Below are positions 35,807 to 43,853 of a DNA stretch of 64,000 nucleotides, piece by piece. Position numbers and translations under genes: made by a program. The stretch lies in contig NZ_JAVFVR010000009.1 of the NCBI RefSeq assembly GCF_030929595.1, positions 62,001-126,000 of the forward strand, given 5' to 3'. This DNA comes from Flavobacterium sp. LHD-85 (GTDB taxonomy: Bacteria; Bacteroidota; Bacteroidia; Flavobacteriales; Flavobacteriaceae). Every line of letters starts with the position of its first letter. Position 1 is the first letter of the stretch. The notes beneath the pieces are model-generated. The model made no database searches and had not been told where the DNA came from. It saw only the letters and a program-made list of their open reading frames with translations.

Positions 35807-36532
35807 ATGAGAATAATACCAGCCATAGATATCATTGAAGGAAAATGCGTTCGTTTGTCCAAAGGTGATTATGATACCAAAATAATTTACAATGAGAATC
35901 CGCTTGAAGTGGCAAAATCATTTGAAGCGCACGGAATTGAATATCTGCATTTAGTGGATCTTGACGGAGCGAAATCGAGTAAAATTGTTAATTACAAGAT
36001 ATTAGAACAAATTGCAACGCAAACCAGCTTAAAAATAGATTTCGGTGGCGGATTAAAATCGGATGATGATTTGAGAATTGCTTTTGAAAGTGGTGCAAAT
36101 CAGATTACTGGCGGAAGTATCGCGGTTAAAAATAGAGCAATCTTCGAAAAATGGATTTCAGCATATGGTTCAGAAAAAATTATTCTTGGCGCCGATGCAA
36201 AAGATGAAAAAATCGCTGTTTCTGGCTGGTTAGAAGAATCAAATGAAGATTTGGTTCCGTTTATTCAGGATTATCAAAATAAAGGAATTCAGTACGTTAT
36301 TTGCACGGATATTGCCAAAGACGGAATGCTTCAAGGGCCAAGTTTTGATTTGTATAGCAAAATTTTAGCAGAAGCTAAAGGTGTAAAACTAATCGCTTCT
36401 GGCGGAATTTCAACTTTTGATGAATTGCCAAAATTAGCTGAATTAGGCTGTGAAGGAACTATAATCGGAAAAGCGATTTACGAGGGAAAAATTAGCTTGA
36501 AACAACTAGAGGGGTTTATAATTAGAAAATGA
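35807..36532 (+). CDS. hisA: ProFAR isomerase
   Basis: 241 residues, TIM barrel with the two-fold phosphate-binding pattern of HisA. IPAIDIIEGKCVRL at the start carries catalytic Asp8, DFGGGLKSDDD is in the first half, and CTDIAKDGMLQGPS (second catalytic Asp) and IASGGIST are in the second half. It isomerises ProFAR to PRFAR, the substrate of HisF. Start is the only ATG that preserves the first strand. Confidence 0.97.
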   Translation: MRIIPAIDIIEGKCVRLSKGDYDTKIIYNENPLEVAKSFEAHGIEYLHLVDLDGAKSSKIVNYKILEQIATQTSLKIDFGGGLKSDDDLRIAFESGANQITGGSIAVKNRAIFEKWISAYGSEKIILGADAKDEKIAVSGWLEESNEDLVPFIQDYQNKGIQYVICTDIAKDGMLQGPSFDLYSKILAEAKGVKLIASGGISTFDELPKLAELGCEGTIIGKAIYEGKISLKQLEGFIIRK

Positions 36533-36603
36533 GTTAATTAGAAAATTAGATAATGGTTTAGCAAATGCAGAAAATTATCTAATTGACTAATTATCTAATT
36601 AAC
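36533..36603. repeat. AATTAGATAATT inverted repeat between hisA and hisF
   Basis: Left arm GTTAATTAGAAAATTAGATA (36533-36552) pairs with the right arm ending ATTATCTAATTAAC (36603), with a small insertion. Related to the repeat at 1695-1760. A TTG at 36583 inside the repeat opens the hisF frame but is not the real start. Confidence 0.65.
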
Positions 36604-36615
36604 ACATTAAAGAAA

Positions 36616-37371
36616 ATGTTAGCAAAAAGAATAATACCTTGCTTAGATATAAAAAACGGAAGAACTGTAAAAGGTGTTAATTTCGTTGACTTGCGTGATG
36701 CAGGAGATCCTGTAGAACTAGCTGAAATTTATTCGAAAGAAGGTGCAGATGAATTGGTTTTTCTAGATATTTCAGCAACTGAAGAAAGACGTAAAACGCT
36801 AGTAAATATGGTGCGAAGTGTAGCGGAGAAAATAAATATTCCGTTTACAGTTGGTGGTGGAATTTCATCTGTTGAAGATGTTGATATTCTGCTGAACAAC
36901 GGAGCAGATAAAGTTTCAATCAATTCATCGGCAGTAAAAAATCCGCAATTAATAAACGATTTAGCTCAGAAATTTGGAAGTCAGTGCGTTGTTGTAGCAA
37001 TTGATGCGAAACAAATTGACGGACAATGGATTGTGCATTTAGTTGGAGGAAAAGTTCCAACTGAACTGAATTTATTCGATTGGGCGGTTGAAGTAGCGGA
37101 GCGTGGCGCAGGAGAAATTTTATTTACTTCGATGGACAACGATGGAACGAAAAATGGTTTTGCAAATGAAGCTTTGGCTAAACTGTCAGAATTAGTAAAT
37201 ATTCCGATTATTGCTTCTGGAGGTGCTGGAAACATACAGCATTTTGTTGATTCGTTTCAAAAAGGAAAAGCAGATGCAGCATTGGCTGCGAGTGTTTTTC
37301 ACTTTAAAGAAATCGAAATCAAGGCCTTGAAACAAGAATTAAGAAATAATAACATAGAAGTAAGGTTGTAA
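36616..37371 (+). CDS. hisF: Imidazole glycerol phosphate synthase, cyclase subunit
   Basis: 251 residues from the ATG at 36616, the usual HisF length; the frame is open further upstream but only through the repeat. AKRIIPCLDIKNGRTVKG carries catalytic Asp11, and VVVAIDAKQ and LFTSMDNDGTKNG (second Asp) follow, then IPIIASGGAGN. It forms imidazole glycerol phosphate and AICAR from PRFAR with ammonia channelled from HisH. Confidence 0.97.
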   Translation: MLAKRIIPCLDIKNGRTVKGVNFVDLRDAGDPVELAEIYSKEGADELVFLDISATEERRKTLVNMVRSVAEKINIPFTVGGGISSVEDVDILLNNGADKVSINSSAVKNPQLINDLAQKFGSQCVVVAIDAKQIDGQWIVHLVGGKVPTELNLFDWAVEVAERGAGEILFTSMDNDGTKNGFANEALAKLSELVNIPIIASGGAGNIQHFVDSFQKGKADAALAASVFHFKEIEIKALKQELRNNNIEVRL

Positions 37372-37445
37372 AATTCCAATTGTTGAAGTGCCAAATTCCA
37401 ATCAATAGCAATATCAAAAAATCAAAAAAAAATAATTTTTCAGTT

Positions 37446-37484
37446 TTTAGAATCTAAAATCTGAAATCTAAAATCTAAAATAGA
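37446..37484. repeat. AATCTAAA short tandem repeat before hisIE
   Basis: Four diverged copies of the 10-mer (A)ATCTAAAAT end at the hisIE start. The same word in opposite orientation flanks a palindrome at 62742-62788. Confidence 0.6.
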
Positions 37485-37485
37485 C

Positions 37486-38082
37486 ATGGACATCGATATC
37501 AAAAGCGCACACGGATTAATTCCGGCTATAATTCAAGATTCAGAAACTAAAAATGTTTTGATGTTGGGTTATATGAATGAAGAATCGCTTCAGAAAACAA
37601 TAGAAACGCAGAAAGTAACTTTTTTTAGCCGTTCAAAACAAAGACTTTGGACGAAAGGCGAGGAGAGTGGCAACTTTTTAAATCTGGTTAGCATTAAAAA
37701 TGATTGTGACGGCGATACGCTTTTAATTCAGGCAAAACCTGTTGGGCCAACATGTCATACAGGTGCAGACACATGCTGGCAAGAGCCAAATGATGCCAAT
37801 TACGGTTTTATTTCTCAATTAGAAAATGCAATCAAAACCCGCAGAGAAAATGCTGATTCTGAACAGAGTTATGTAGCTTCTTTATTTGCAAAAGGAATCA
37901 ATAAAATCGCTCAAAAAGTTGGTGAAGAGGCAGTAGAAGTGGTGATTGAAGCAAAAGACAATAACGATGATTTGTTCCTTAGCGAAAGCGCCGATTTGCT
38001 TTTTCATTATTTAATTCTGCTTCAAGCAAAAGGATATCAATTGAATGATGTTGTGGAAGTTTTGAAGAAACGCCAAAAATAG
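37486..38082 (+). CDS. hisI: Bifunctional phosphoribosyl-AMP cyclohydrolase / phosphoribosyl-ATP pyrophosphatase
   Basis: 198 residues (HisIE). The HisI domain (about 1-105) has VLMLGYMNEESL, FFSRSKQRLWTKGEESGN and the metal-binding DCDGD plus cysteines PVGPTCHTGADTCW. The HisE domain (about 112-198) has KGINKIAQKVGEEAVEVVIEAK and ESADLLFHYLILL. Steps 2 and 3 of the pathway. Last gene of the operon, so all enzymes from PRPP/ATP to histidine are encoded here. A GC-rich hairpin element follows. Confidence 0.97.
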   Translation: MDIDIKSAHGLIPAIIQDSETKNVLMLGYMNEESLQKTIETQKVTFFSRSKQRLWTKGEESGNFLNLVSIKNDCDGDTLLIQAKPVGPTCHTGADTCWQEPNDANYGFISQLENAIKTRRENADSEQSYVASLFAKGINKIAQKVGEEAVEVVIEAKDNNDDLFLSESADLLFHYLILLQAKGYQLNDVVEVLKKRQK

Positions 38083-38112
38083 TTTCAAATAATTTAGGAA
38101 GCATGTATTACT

Positions 38113-38186
38113 ATAGCCCGCGGTTTCAACCGCGGGAAACGTATAGTTTATATGCATGTCCTCCCGCGGTTGAAACCGCGTGCTAT
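38113..38186. repeat. GC-rich CCCGCGGTTnnAACCGCGGG paired palindromes
   Basis: Left unit 38113-38137 (ATAGCCCGCGGTTTCAACCG then CGGGA) and right unit 38162-38186 are inverse complements with one mismatch in 25. Each unit also folds alone (CCCGCGGTT / AACCGCGGG in the left). The GC content stands out sharply from surroundings. REP-like element, possibly serving as a terminator between convergent genes. Confidence 0.85.
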
Positions 38187-38194
38187 GTTTCTTG

Positions 38195-38893
38195 CTATTC
38201 CATAAACTCAAAAACAGCAAATTCTTGAGGCTGATGAAATCCGAAAATTAAACTTTTATAAGGCTGTAATGCAAGATATTCGGTTGTGTTACCGTAATCA
38301 ATTCTAAAAGCATTTCCTTTCCATTTTGTTCCAATTTTTGGCTTTTGAAAACTTCCATTCTTAATTTTCTCAAGACTAGAAAACGGAATTTTAATTTCTA
38401 CAATATATCCTTCGGAAGTTATTTTACTCACAGATTCCAAGCCTTTAATGTCAAAATCCATAGCTGTATTCCATCCTCCGCATTCTGGCGAAATACATTT
38501 TAAAAGTAAATCATAGTTTGTAGAAAAAGCATTTACTCCAATTTCAATATAATTCTGACTGTCCCCGTCGGGATCAAGAAAAATTTCAACCAAATCATCG
38601 GTATTAAAAATCTGTGAATCTTTATTTTGTGGTGCTCCAATAATTTTAGAATCCGTGCAATTGTAAGCAATATAGAGGTTTTCATTATTCCACGAGAGTA
38701 AAACAAAAGTTTTCTGAGTTGCTTTCTCTTCAGTATTATGAATCACAAACGGACCAAGAAAAGGCGTTTTCCATTCTGATAAATCACCATCAATGTTGAT
38801 TTTTTCATTTGTTTTATGAACAGGAATGGTTTGTGCATTGGCAACTTTCGAAAACATTATAATTAAATAGAAAACAATCGTGGTTAATCTCAT
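38195..38893 (-). CDS. Secreted CBM9-like carbohydrate-binding protein
   Basis: 232 residues. The signal peptide ends VANAQ. INIDGDLSEWKTPFLGPFV and the later NENLYIAYNCTDSKII, DDLVEIFLDPDGDSQNYIEIGVNAF and YIVEIKIPFSSL are the characteristic landmarks of the CBM9/DOMON-like beta sandwich. It likely binds a sugar or haem-type ligand in the periplasm or outside. No catalytic domain is attached. Convergent with the his operon and 167 nt from a divergent aminopeptidase gene. Confidence 0.8.
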   Translation of the reverse strand: MRLTTIVFYLIIMFSKVANAQTIPVHKTNEKINIDGDLSEWKTPFLGPFVIHNTEEKATQKTFVLLSWNNENLYIAYNCTDSKIIGAPQNKDSQIFNTDDLVEIFLDPDGDSQNYIEIGVNAFSTNYDLLLKCISPECGGWNTAMDFDIKGLESVSKITSEGYIVEIKIPFSSLEKIKNGSFQKPKIGTKWKGNAFRIDYGNTTEYLALQPYKSLIFGFHQPQEFAVFEFME

Positions 38894-39003
38894 ATTATGA
38901 AATCTAAAATTTTGAAAGTACTAAAATAGAGAAGAATAATGAATTTGAATATTGTTTATTTGTATTGAAATGATAATTTTTTAAAAAACTTGATTCGAAT
39001 GTT

Positions 39004-39011
39004 TACATTTG
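39004..39011 (+). promoter_or_regulatory. Candidate -7 box for the M1 peptidase
   Basis: TACATTTG fits TAnnTTTG, 49 nt before the ATG. No well-spaced -33 box. Confidence 0.4.
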
Positions 39012-39060
39012 TTGAAGATTAAGCTGGTTTAATTACCTAATTATTTCAAATTTTAAAATA

Positions 39061-40716
39061 ATGAAAAAATACTTTGGTGGCGTAGTTTTCGCCTTTTTGG
39101 TTGGTTTTACTGCCAATGCTCAGGGACTTTTAAATAAGTCAGAAACCGTTTTTACACATCAGGATACTTTACGCGGAAGCATTACAAAAGAAAGGGCTTG
39201 GTGGGACTTGAAATATTATCACCTTGATGTAAAAGTGAATCCAAAAGAAAAATCAATTTCGGGTTCTAATACTGTTCGTTATACGGTTTTGACGGAAAAC
39301 AGCCGTATGCAGATCGATTTACAGGAACCAATGAATATTACGAAAGTAACTCAGAATGGTAAGGATTTAAAATTTGAAAGAAACGGGAATGCTTTCTTTA
39401 TTACTTTAACAGAAAAGCAAAAAGTTGGTGCCGTAAAAGAAATCGTAGTTTTCTTTGAAGGAAAGCCTAAAGAAGCTGTTAGAGCACCATGGGATGGTGG
39501 TTTCTCTTGGAAAAAAGATAAAAACGGAAAAGATTTTATTGCTACCTCTTGTCAAGGTTTAGGCGCGAGTGTTTGGTGGCCGTGTAAGGACCATATGTGT
39601 GATGAAGTAGAGAATATGCTTATTAGTGTAAATGTTCCAGGGGATTTAACTGAGGTTTCTAACGGAAGATTGCAAAGTGTTAAAAAGGAAAAAGACGGAA
39701 CAAAAACGTTTAATTGGTACGTTTCAAATCCGATCAACAACTACGGCGTAAATATCAATATTGGTGATTACGTTAATTTCTCAGAAGTATTTAAAGGCGA
39801 AAAAGGAAATTTAGACTGTAATTATTATGTGTTAAAAGATAATTTAGCTTTGGCAAAAGAGCAGTTTAAAGATGCTCCTAAAATGCTGAGGGCGTTTGAA
39901 AACTGGTTCGGACCTTATCCGTTTTATGAAGATAGTTATAAATTGGTTGAAGTTCCGTATTTAGGAATGGAGCACCAAAGTTCTGTAACATACGGTAATC
40001 AATACAAAAATGGTTATTTAGGACGCGATTTAAGCGGTACAGGTTGGGGATTAAAGTTTGACTTTATCATTATTCATGAATCTGGTCACGAATGGTATGC
40101 TAACAATATTACCTACAAAGATATTGCTGATATGTGGGTTCACGAGAGTTTTACAAACTATTCAGAAAGCCTTTTTGTTGAGTATTATTACGGAAAAGAT
40201 GCTGGTGCAGAATACGTAATTGGATGCAGAAAAAACATTCAAAACGATATTCCGATTATTGGGCATTATGATGTGAATAATGAAGGATCTGGAGATATGT
40301 ATCCAAAAGGAGCTTCAATGCTTCATATGATTCGTCAGATTATCAATGATGATGCTAAATGGAAATCGATTTTAAGAGGCATGAATAAGACTTTTTATCA
40401 TCAAACTGTTACAGGAAAACAGATTCAGGATTATATGAACGAGCAGTCTGGAATTAACTTCAACAGAGTTTTTGCGCAATATTTAAGTACAACACAAATT
40501 CCAGTTTTCGAATATATGTTTAAAAACGGAACTTTCGGCTATCATTGGACAAATTGCGTTTCTAAGTTTGACATGCCAGTAAGAGTAAAATTAAACGGTG
40601 TTGAAACTTGGCTGAAACCAACAACAGAGTGGCAATCAGTAAAAACAGAAAATGAAGACAGGAAACTAGAAGTGGATAAAGATTTCTATGTTACGACTTC
40701 TAATATAGTCGAATAA
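39061..40716 (+). CDS. M1-family zinc aminopeptidase, secreted
   Basis: 551 residues with signal peptide ending ANAQ. N-terminal beta saddle, then the thermolysin-like domain. The zinc site is HESGH (His339, His343) followed after 18 residues by Glu362 in HESFTN, the exact HExxH-x18-E spacing. The exopeptidase loop reads LGMEHQ in place of the usual GAMEN; its Glu still can bind the substrate amino group. It lacks the long C-terminal helical domain of PepN. Periplasmic or secreted peptide trimming is likely. It is monocistronic, followed by a strong terminator. Confidence 0.92.
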   Translation: MKKYFGGVVFAFLVGFTANAQGLLNKSETVFTHQDTLRGSITKERAWWDLKYYHLDVKVNPKEKSISGSNTVRYTVLTENSRMQIDLQEPMNITKVTQNGKDLKFERNGNAFFITLTEKQKVGAVKEIVVFFEGKPKEAVRAPWDGGFSWKKDKNGKDFIATSCQGLGASVWWPCKDHMCDEVENMLISVNVPGDLTEVSNGRLQSVKKEKDGTKTFNWYVSNPINNYGVNINIGDYVNFSEVFKGEKGNLDCNYYVLKDNLALAKEQFKDAPKMLRAFENWFGPYPFYEDSYKLVEVPYLGMEHQSSVTYGNQYKNGYLGRDLSGTGWGLKFDFIIIHESGHEWYANNITYKDIADMWVHESFTNYSESLFVEYYYGKDAGAEYVIGCRKNIQNDIPIIGHYDVNNEGSGDMYPKGASMLHMIRQIINDDAKWKSILRGMNKTFYHQTVTGKQIQDYMNEQSGINFNRVFAQYLSTTQIPVFEYMFKNGTFGYHWTNCVSKFDMPVRVKLNGVETWLKPTTEWQSVKTENEDRKLEVDKDFYVTTSNIVE

Positions 40717-40736
40717 ATTCTTTTAATATTCAATAT

Positions 40737-40782
40737 AAAAAATCCCAAATTCCAAATTTCGTTGGAGTTTGGGATTTTTTTT
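40737..40782 (+). terminator. Intrinsic terminator
   Basis: AAAAAATCCCAAA (40737-40749) / TTTGGGATTTTTT (40768-40780), with the inner TTCCAA / TTGGA pairing extending the stem and a T-run after it. Confidence 0.85.
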
Positions 40783-40789
40783 TGATTCT

Positions 40790-40823
40790 AAACCCGATAG
40801 GTTTTAAAAAACCTGTCGGGTTT
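40790..40823. repeat. AAACCCGATAGGTTTT inverted repeat
   Basis: AAACCCGATAGGTTTT / AAAACCTGTCGGGTTT, 16-bp stem with one G-T, 2-nt centre. It contains the word CCCGATAG found in palindromes at 48744-48761 and 62755-62771. Downstream (about 40830-40860) is a GATCCTTCG...CGGGATGACAAA stretch of another dispersed type. Confidence 0.65.
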
Positions 40824-40936
40824 GTTGATTTACGAGTGTGATCCTTCGTTCCTCGGGATGACAAAAAGGGGTGAAAAACTTTGTTTTCAACCCTTTTGAT
40901 TGGAATTTGGAATTTCTTTATTGGAATTTAAAACAT

Positions 40937-42481
40937 TTACCTGTTGTTCAATTTCGCTTTCTCCTTTATAATATCAGCAATTTTTCTGTTTTCGATTTTG
41001 CTTTCCAACCACGAAATAATATCAAGATATAAGAAAGCTCTTTTTTCGTAAGTGTTCTTTTCGAGCTCTACAAAACGAGTGTGCATTTTCTTGAATTCCT
41101 TTTTGATATCAGCAGGATAGAAATTATTTAAGTTTCTTAAAAACTTGATGATTTCTTTTTGGACTTCATGCAAGTCGTTCATTTTCAGTAAGAACTTATA
41201 AGTGCTTTTTAAATGATTTTCTAGATAATAATCTTTTCCAAGCTCATAATGTGCAATAAGTGATAATAATCTTGCAAAACACATTAAATCTTCACGCATG
41301 GTCAAGTTTTTATTGTTAATGATTTTATCCAGATAATTGATGCACTCATTATACTTTTCATTTCCAAAATAAATAGAAGCAAACTTATAGAAGAATAACA
41401 TTTCGTGATGTTCATCCAAATGTTCGCTGTGCAGTTTCAGTTTTTCTAGAATCTCAGGAATCAGATATTCACTTTCTGCAAAAGTACCTTCTAAAATATG
41501 AAGGTTTAACTTATTGTTATAAACATAAAGAAATGACAAAGATGCAATATTGTCATTGACAGGAAATTTAGGATCTGTAATGGTTTCTTCCAGAAGATTT
41601 AGGTATTTCTTGAAATTCGATGTATATTTTAGCATATAAAGCGATTCTAAGAAATAATGATTTCCTTTTAAGAAGAAAACAGGATTCAGATAAATCATAT
41701 TTGGATTATCATAGAAAAGCTGCACCCATTTATATGCAAATTTATAACTCGCCAAGAAATCTTGAACTAGAAAGCTTCGCCAAAGATTGGCATTGTAAAA
41801 CCAGTATTTTTCGCGGAAGCCAAATTTGCTTTCGTCAAGCTTAGAAATATGCTTGTTGAAGTAATCATCAATATATCTGTATTCATCATCATTTTTTACG
41901 TAACCCGTTTTTAGCATGATCCCGTATAACTGAAGCGATAAATTAGACAATTTGCTTGAAATTGTATTTCTGTAATTCAATTCTTTGGCTTGAACAACCA
42001 ATTCGTCGGCGCGTCCTTGAATACTTCGGGTAATATATTGCGATTCGATTAGTTTTTCGAATTCTACAATTTCATAGGCCATGTATTTTTCATCATTTTC
42101 TAAAGCTTGCTGTTTTGTCTTGTCTAATATTTTTAAACTCTGTTTGTATAAACCTTTATTATAAAGAATAACAGCAAAATCCATTTGCTCGCGAAGCTGA
42201 TAACGAATATTCTGGCTTGGAATATTTAATCTTATACTAACAAGTATTTGCTTGTATAAGTATGATTTTAAGTTAGATAACTGTACTTTTTGGATAACAC
42301 CGTTCTTCAGAATGAGTTTTTCATCGTAAACTTCAGATTTGTCTAGAATATTAAATAATTCAATAAATTTTGTATTTGAACTCGTTTCTAATCGGCTTGC
42401 AAAAATTTTAAACTGCCTTTTTTCTGATTTCGAAAGTGATTTGATTAGAACAAATAAGAAATCTTTTTGATGGTTAGCCAT
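40937..42481 (-). CDS. Large helical protein of unknown function (TPR-like)
   Basis: 514 residues, no signal peptide and no membrane segment, so cytoplasmic. It is almost entirely helical, with repeated pairs such as MDFAVILYNKGLYKQSLKILDKTKQQAL and FYKFASIYFGNEKYNECINYLDKII, which look like divergent TPR repeats. The N-terminus MANHQKDFLFVLIKSLSKSEKRQFKIFASR is basic. Strongly conserved style in Flavobacteriia as far as I recall, but I know of no function. Divergent from leuA, 149 nt apart, so the two may share a control region. Confidence 0.7.
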   Translation of the reverse strand: MANHQKDFLFVLIKSLSKSEKRQFKIFASRLETSSNTKFIELFNILDKSEVYDEKLILKNGVIQKVQLSNLKSYLYKQILVSIRLNIPSQNIRYQLREQMDFAVILYNKGLYKQSLKILDKTKQQALENDEKYMAYEIVEFEKLIESQYITRSIQGRADELVVQAKELNYRNTISSKLSNLSLQLYGIMLKTGYVKNDDEYRYIDDYFNKHISKLDESKFGFREKYWFYNANLWRSFLVQDFLASYKFAYKWVQLFYDNPNMIYLNPVFFLKGNHYFLESLYMLKYTSNFKKYLNLLEETITDPKFPVNDNIASLSFLYVYNNKLNLHILEGTFAESEYLIPEILEKLKLHSEHLDEHHEMLFFYKFASIYFGNEKYNECINYLDKIINNKNLTMREDLMCFARLLSLIAHYELGKDYYLENHLKSTYKFLLKMNDLHEVQKEIIKFLRNLNNFYPADIKKEFKKMHTRFVELEKNTYEKRAFLYLDIISWLESKIENRKIADIIKEKAKLNNR

Positions 42482-42593
42482 TGTAAAAAATAATAATATA
42501 ACTTATTGATTATAAGTTAGTTAGTATAGGATAAAACGTTTTATAAACAGTATAATTTCATTAAAATGAATTTCATACTGTAATAGTACAATA

Positions 42594-42601
42594 TATATTT
42601 G
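42594..42601 (+). promoter_or_regulatory. Candidate -7 box for leuA
   Basis: TATATTTG fits TAnnTTTG exactly, 29 nt before the leuA ATG; the -33 region reads TTTCAT, a weak match. Confidence 0.5.
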
Positions 42602-42630
42602 TTATCAAGATGTGAAATTACATTAAATAA

Positions 42631-43803
42631 ATGAATATGAATAGAGAGAAAGTTCAAATTTTTGACACCACATTGCGAGATGGTGAACAAGTTCCAGGAT
42701 GCAAGTTAGATACTAAACAGAAATTAGTTATCGCAGAACGACTAGACAAAATGGGAGTTGACATTATCGAAGCAGGCTTTCCTGTGTCAAGTCCAGGCGA
42801 TTTTTTATCGGTCTCTGAGATTTGTAAAATTGTAGAAAATGCAACCGTCTGCGGACTAACAAGAGCCGTAAAAAATGACATTGATGTTGCTGCAGCTGCT
42901 TTAAAGCATGCTAAGAAACCTAGAATCCATACTGGAATCGGAACTTCGGAATCTCATATACTCCACAAATTACAAACTACGCCTGAAGATATTATTGCAA
43001 GAGCAAAATTTGCTGTATCACATGCTAAATCTTATGTAGAAGATGTTGAATTCTACGCTGAAGATGCTGGTAGAACAGACAATGCGTTCTTAGCTAAAGT
43101 TTGTGAAGAAGTGATTAAATCTGGAGCTACGGTATTGAATATTCCTGATACTACTGGATACTGTCTTCCAGAAGAATACGGAGCAAAAATTAAATACTTA
43201 AAAGAAAACGTAAAAGGAATCGAAAACGTGATCCTTTCATGCCACTGTCATAATGATTTAGGAATGGCAACTGCAAACTCAATCGCAGGAGCTATAAATG
43301 GAGCAAGACAAATAGAGTGTACTATTAATGGTATTGGTGAAAGAGCTGGAAACACTGCACTTGAAGAAGTGGTAATGATTTTCAAACAACATCCTTACTT
43401 AAATTTAGACACAAACATCAATACAAGAGAATTAAACGAAATGAGCCGTTTAGTTTCTGAAAGTATGGGGATGATTGTACAGCCAAACAAAGCAATTGTT
43501 GGAGCAAATGCTTTTGCACACAGTTCTGGAATTCACCAAGATGGTGTAATCAAAAATAGAGCTACTTACGAGATTATGGATCCGTTAGATGTTGGAGTAA
43601 ATGAATCTTCAATCATTTTAACAGCAAGAAGCGGAAGAGCAGCTTTAGCTTACCGTGCTAAAAAAGTGGGTTACGAATTGACAAAAGTACAGTTGGATAT
43701 CGTTTACATCGAATTCTTGAAATTTGCTGACATTAAAAAAGAAGTTGTAGACGCAGATATTCACCAAATTATAGAAGCTTCTAAAATAGAGGTTAATATT
43801 TAA
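42631..43803 (+). CDS. leuA: 2-isopropylmalate synthase, short form
   Basis: 390 residues. The HMGL-like TIM barrel has FDTTLRDGEQVPGC (metal-binding Asp), RIHTGIGTSESH and CHCHNDLGMATAN, then NGIGERAGNTALEEV. A helical linker with HSSGIHQDGVIKN follows. The C-terminal regulatory domain of about 110 residues found in full-length LeuA is absent, so leucine feedback through that domain is not expected. LeuA condenses acetyl-CoA with 2-oxoisovalerate. Homocitrate or citramalate synthase activity is possible for short members, but leuB 50 nt downstream supports the leucine pathway. Confidence 0.88.
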   Translation: MNMNREKVQIFDTTLRDGEQVPGCKLDTKQKLVIAERLDKMGVDIIEAGFPVSSPGDFLSVSEICKIVENATVCGLTRAVKNDIDVAAAALKHAKKPRIHTGIGTSESHILHKLQTTPEDIIARAKFAVSHAKSYVEDVEFYAEDAGRTDNAFLAKVCEEVIKSGATVLNIPDTTGYCLPEEYGAKIKYLKENVKGIENVILSCHCHNDLGMATANSIAGAINGARQIECTINGIGERAGNTALEEVVMIFKQHPYLNLDTNINTRELNEMSRLVSESMGMIVQPNKAIVGANAFAHSSGIHQDGVIKNRATYEIMDPLDVGVNESSIILTARSGRAALAYRAKKVGYELTKVQLDIVYIEFLKFADIKKEVVDADIHQIIEASKIEVNI

Positions 43804-43853
43804 AAAATAAACAAGGAACAATAAGGATTTAAAGACATAAAGAGCGAGAGATT

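Noticed and set aside
36583..36615. Longer hisF beginning at a TTG (262 residues)
   Set aside because: The extra residues come from a dispersed repeat; the ATG at 36616 gives the usual 251-residue HisF.
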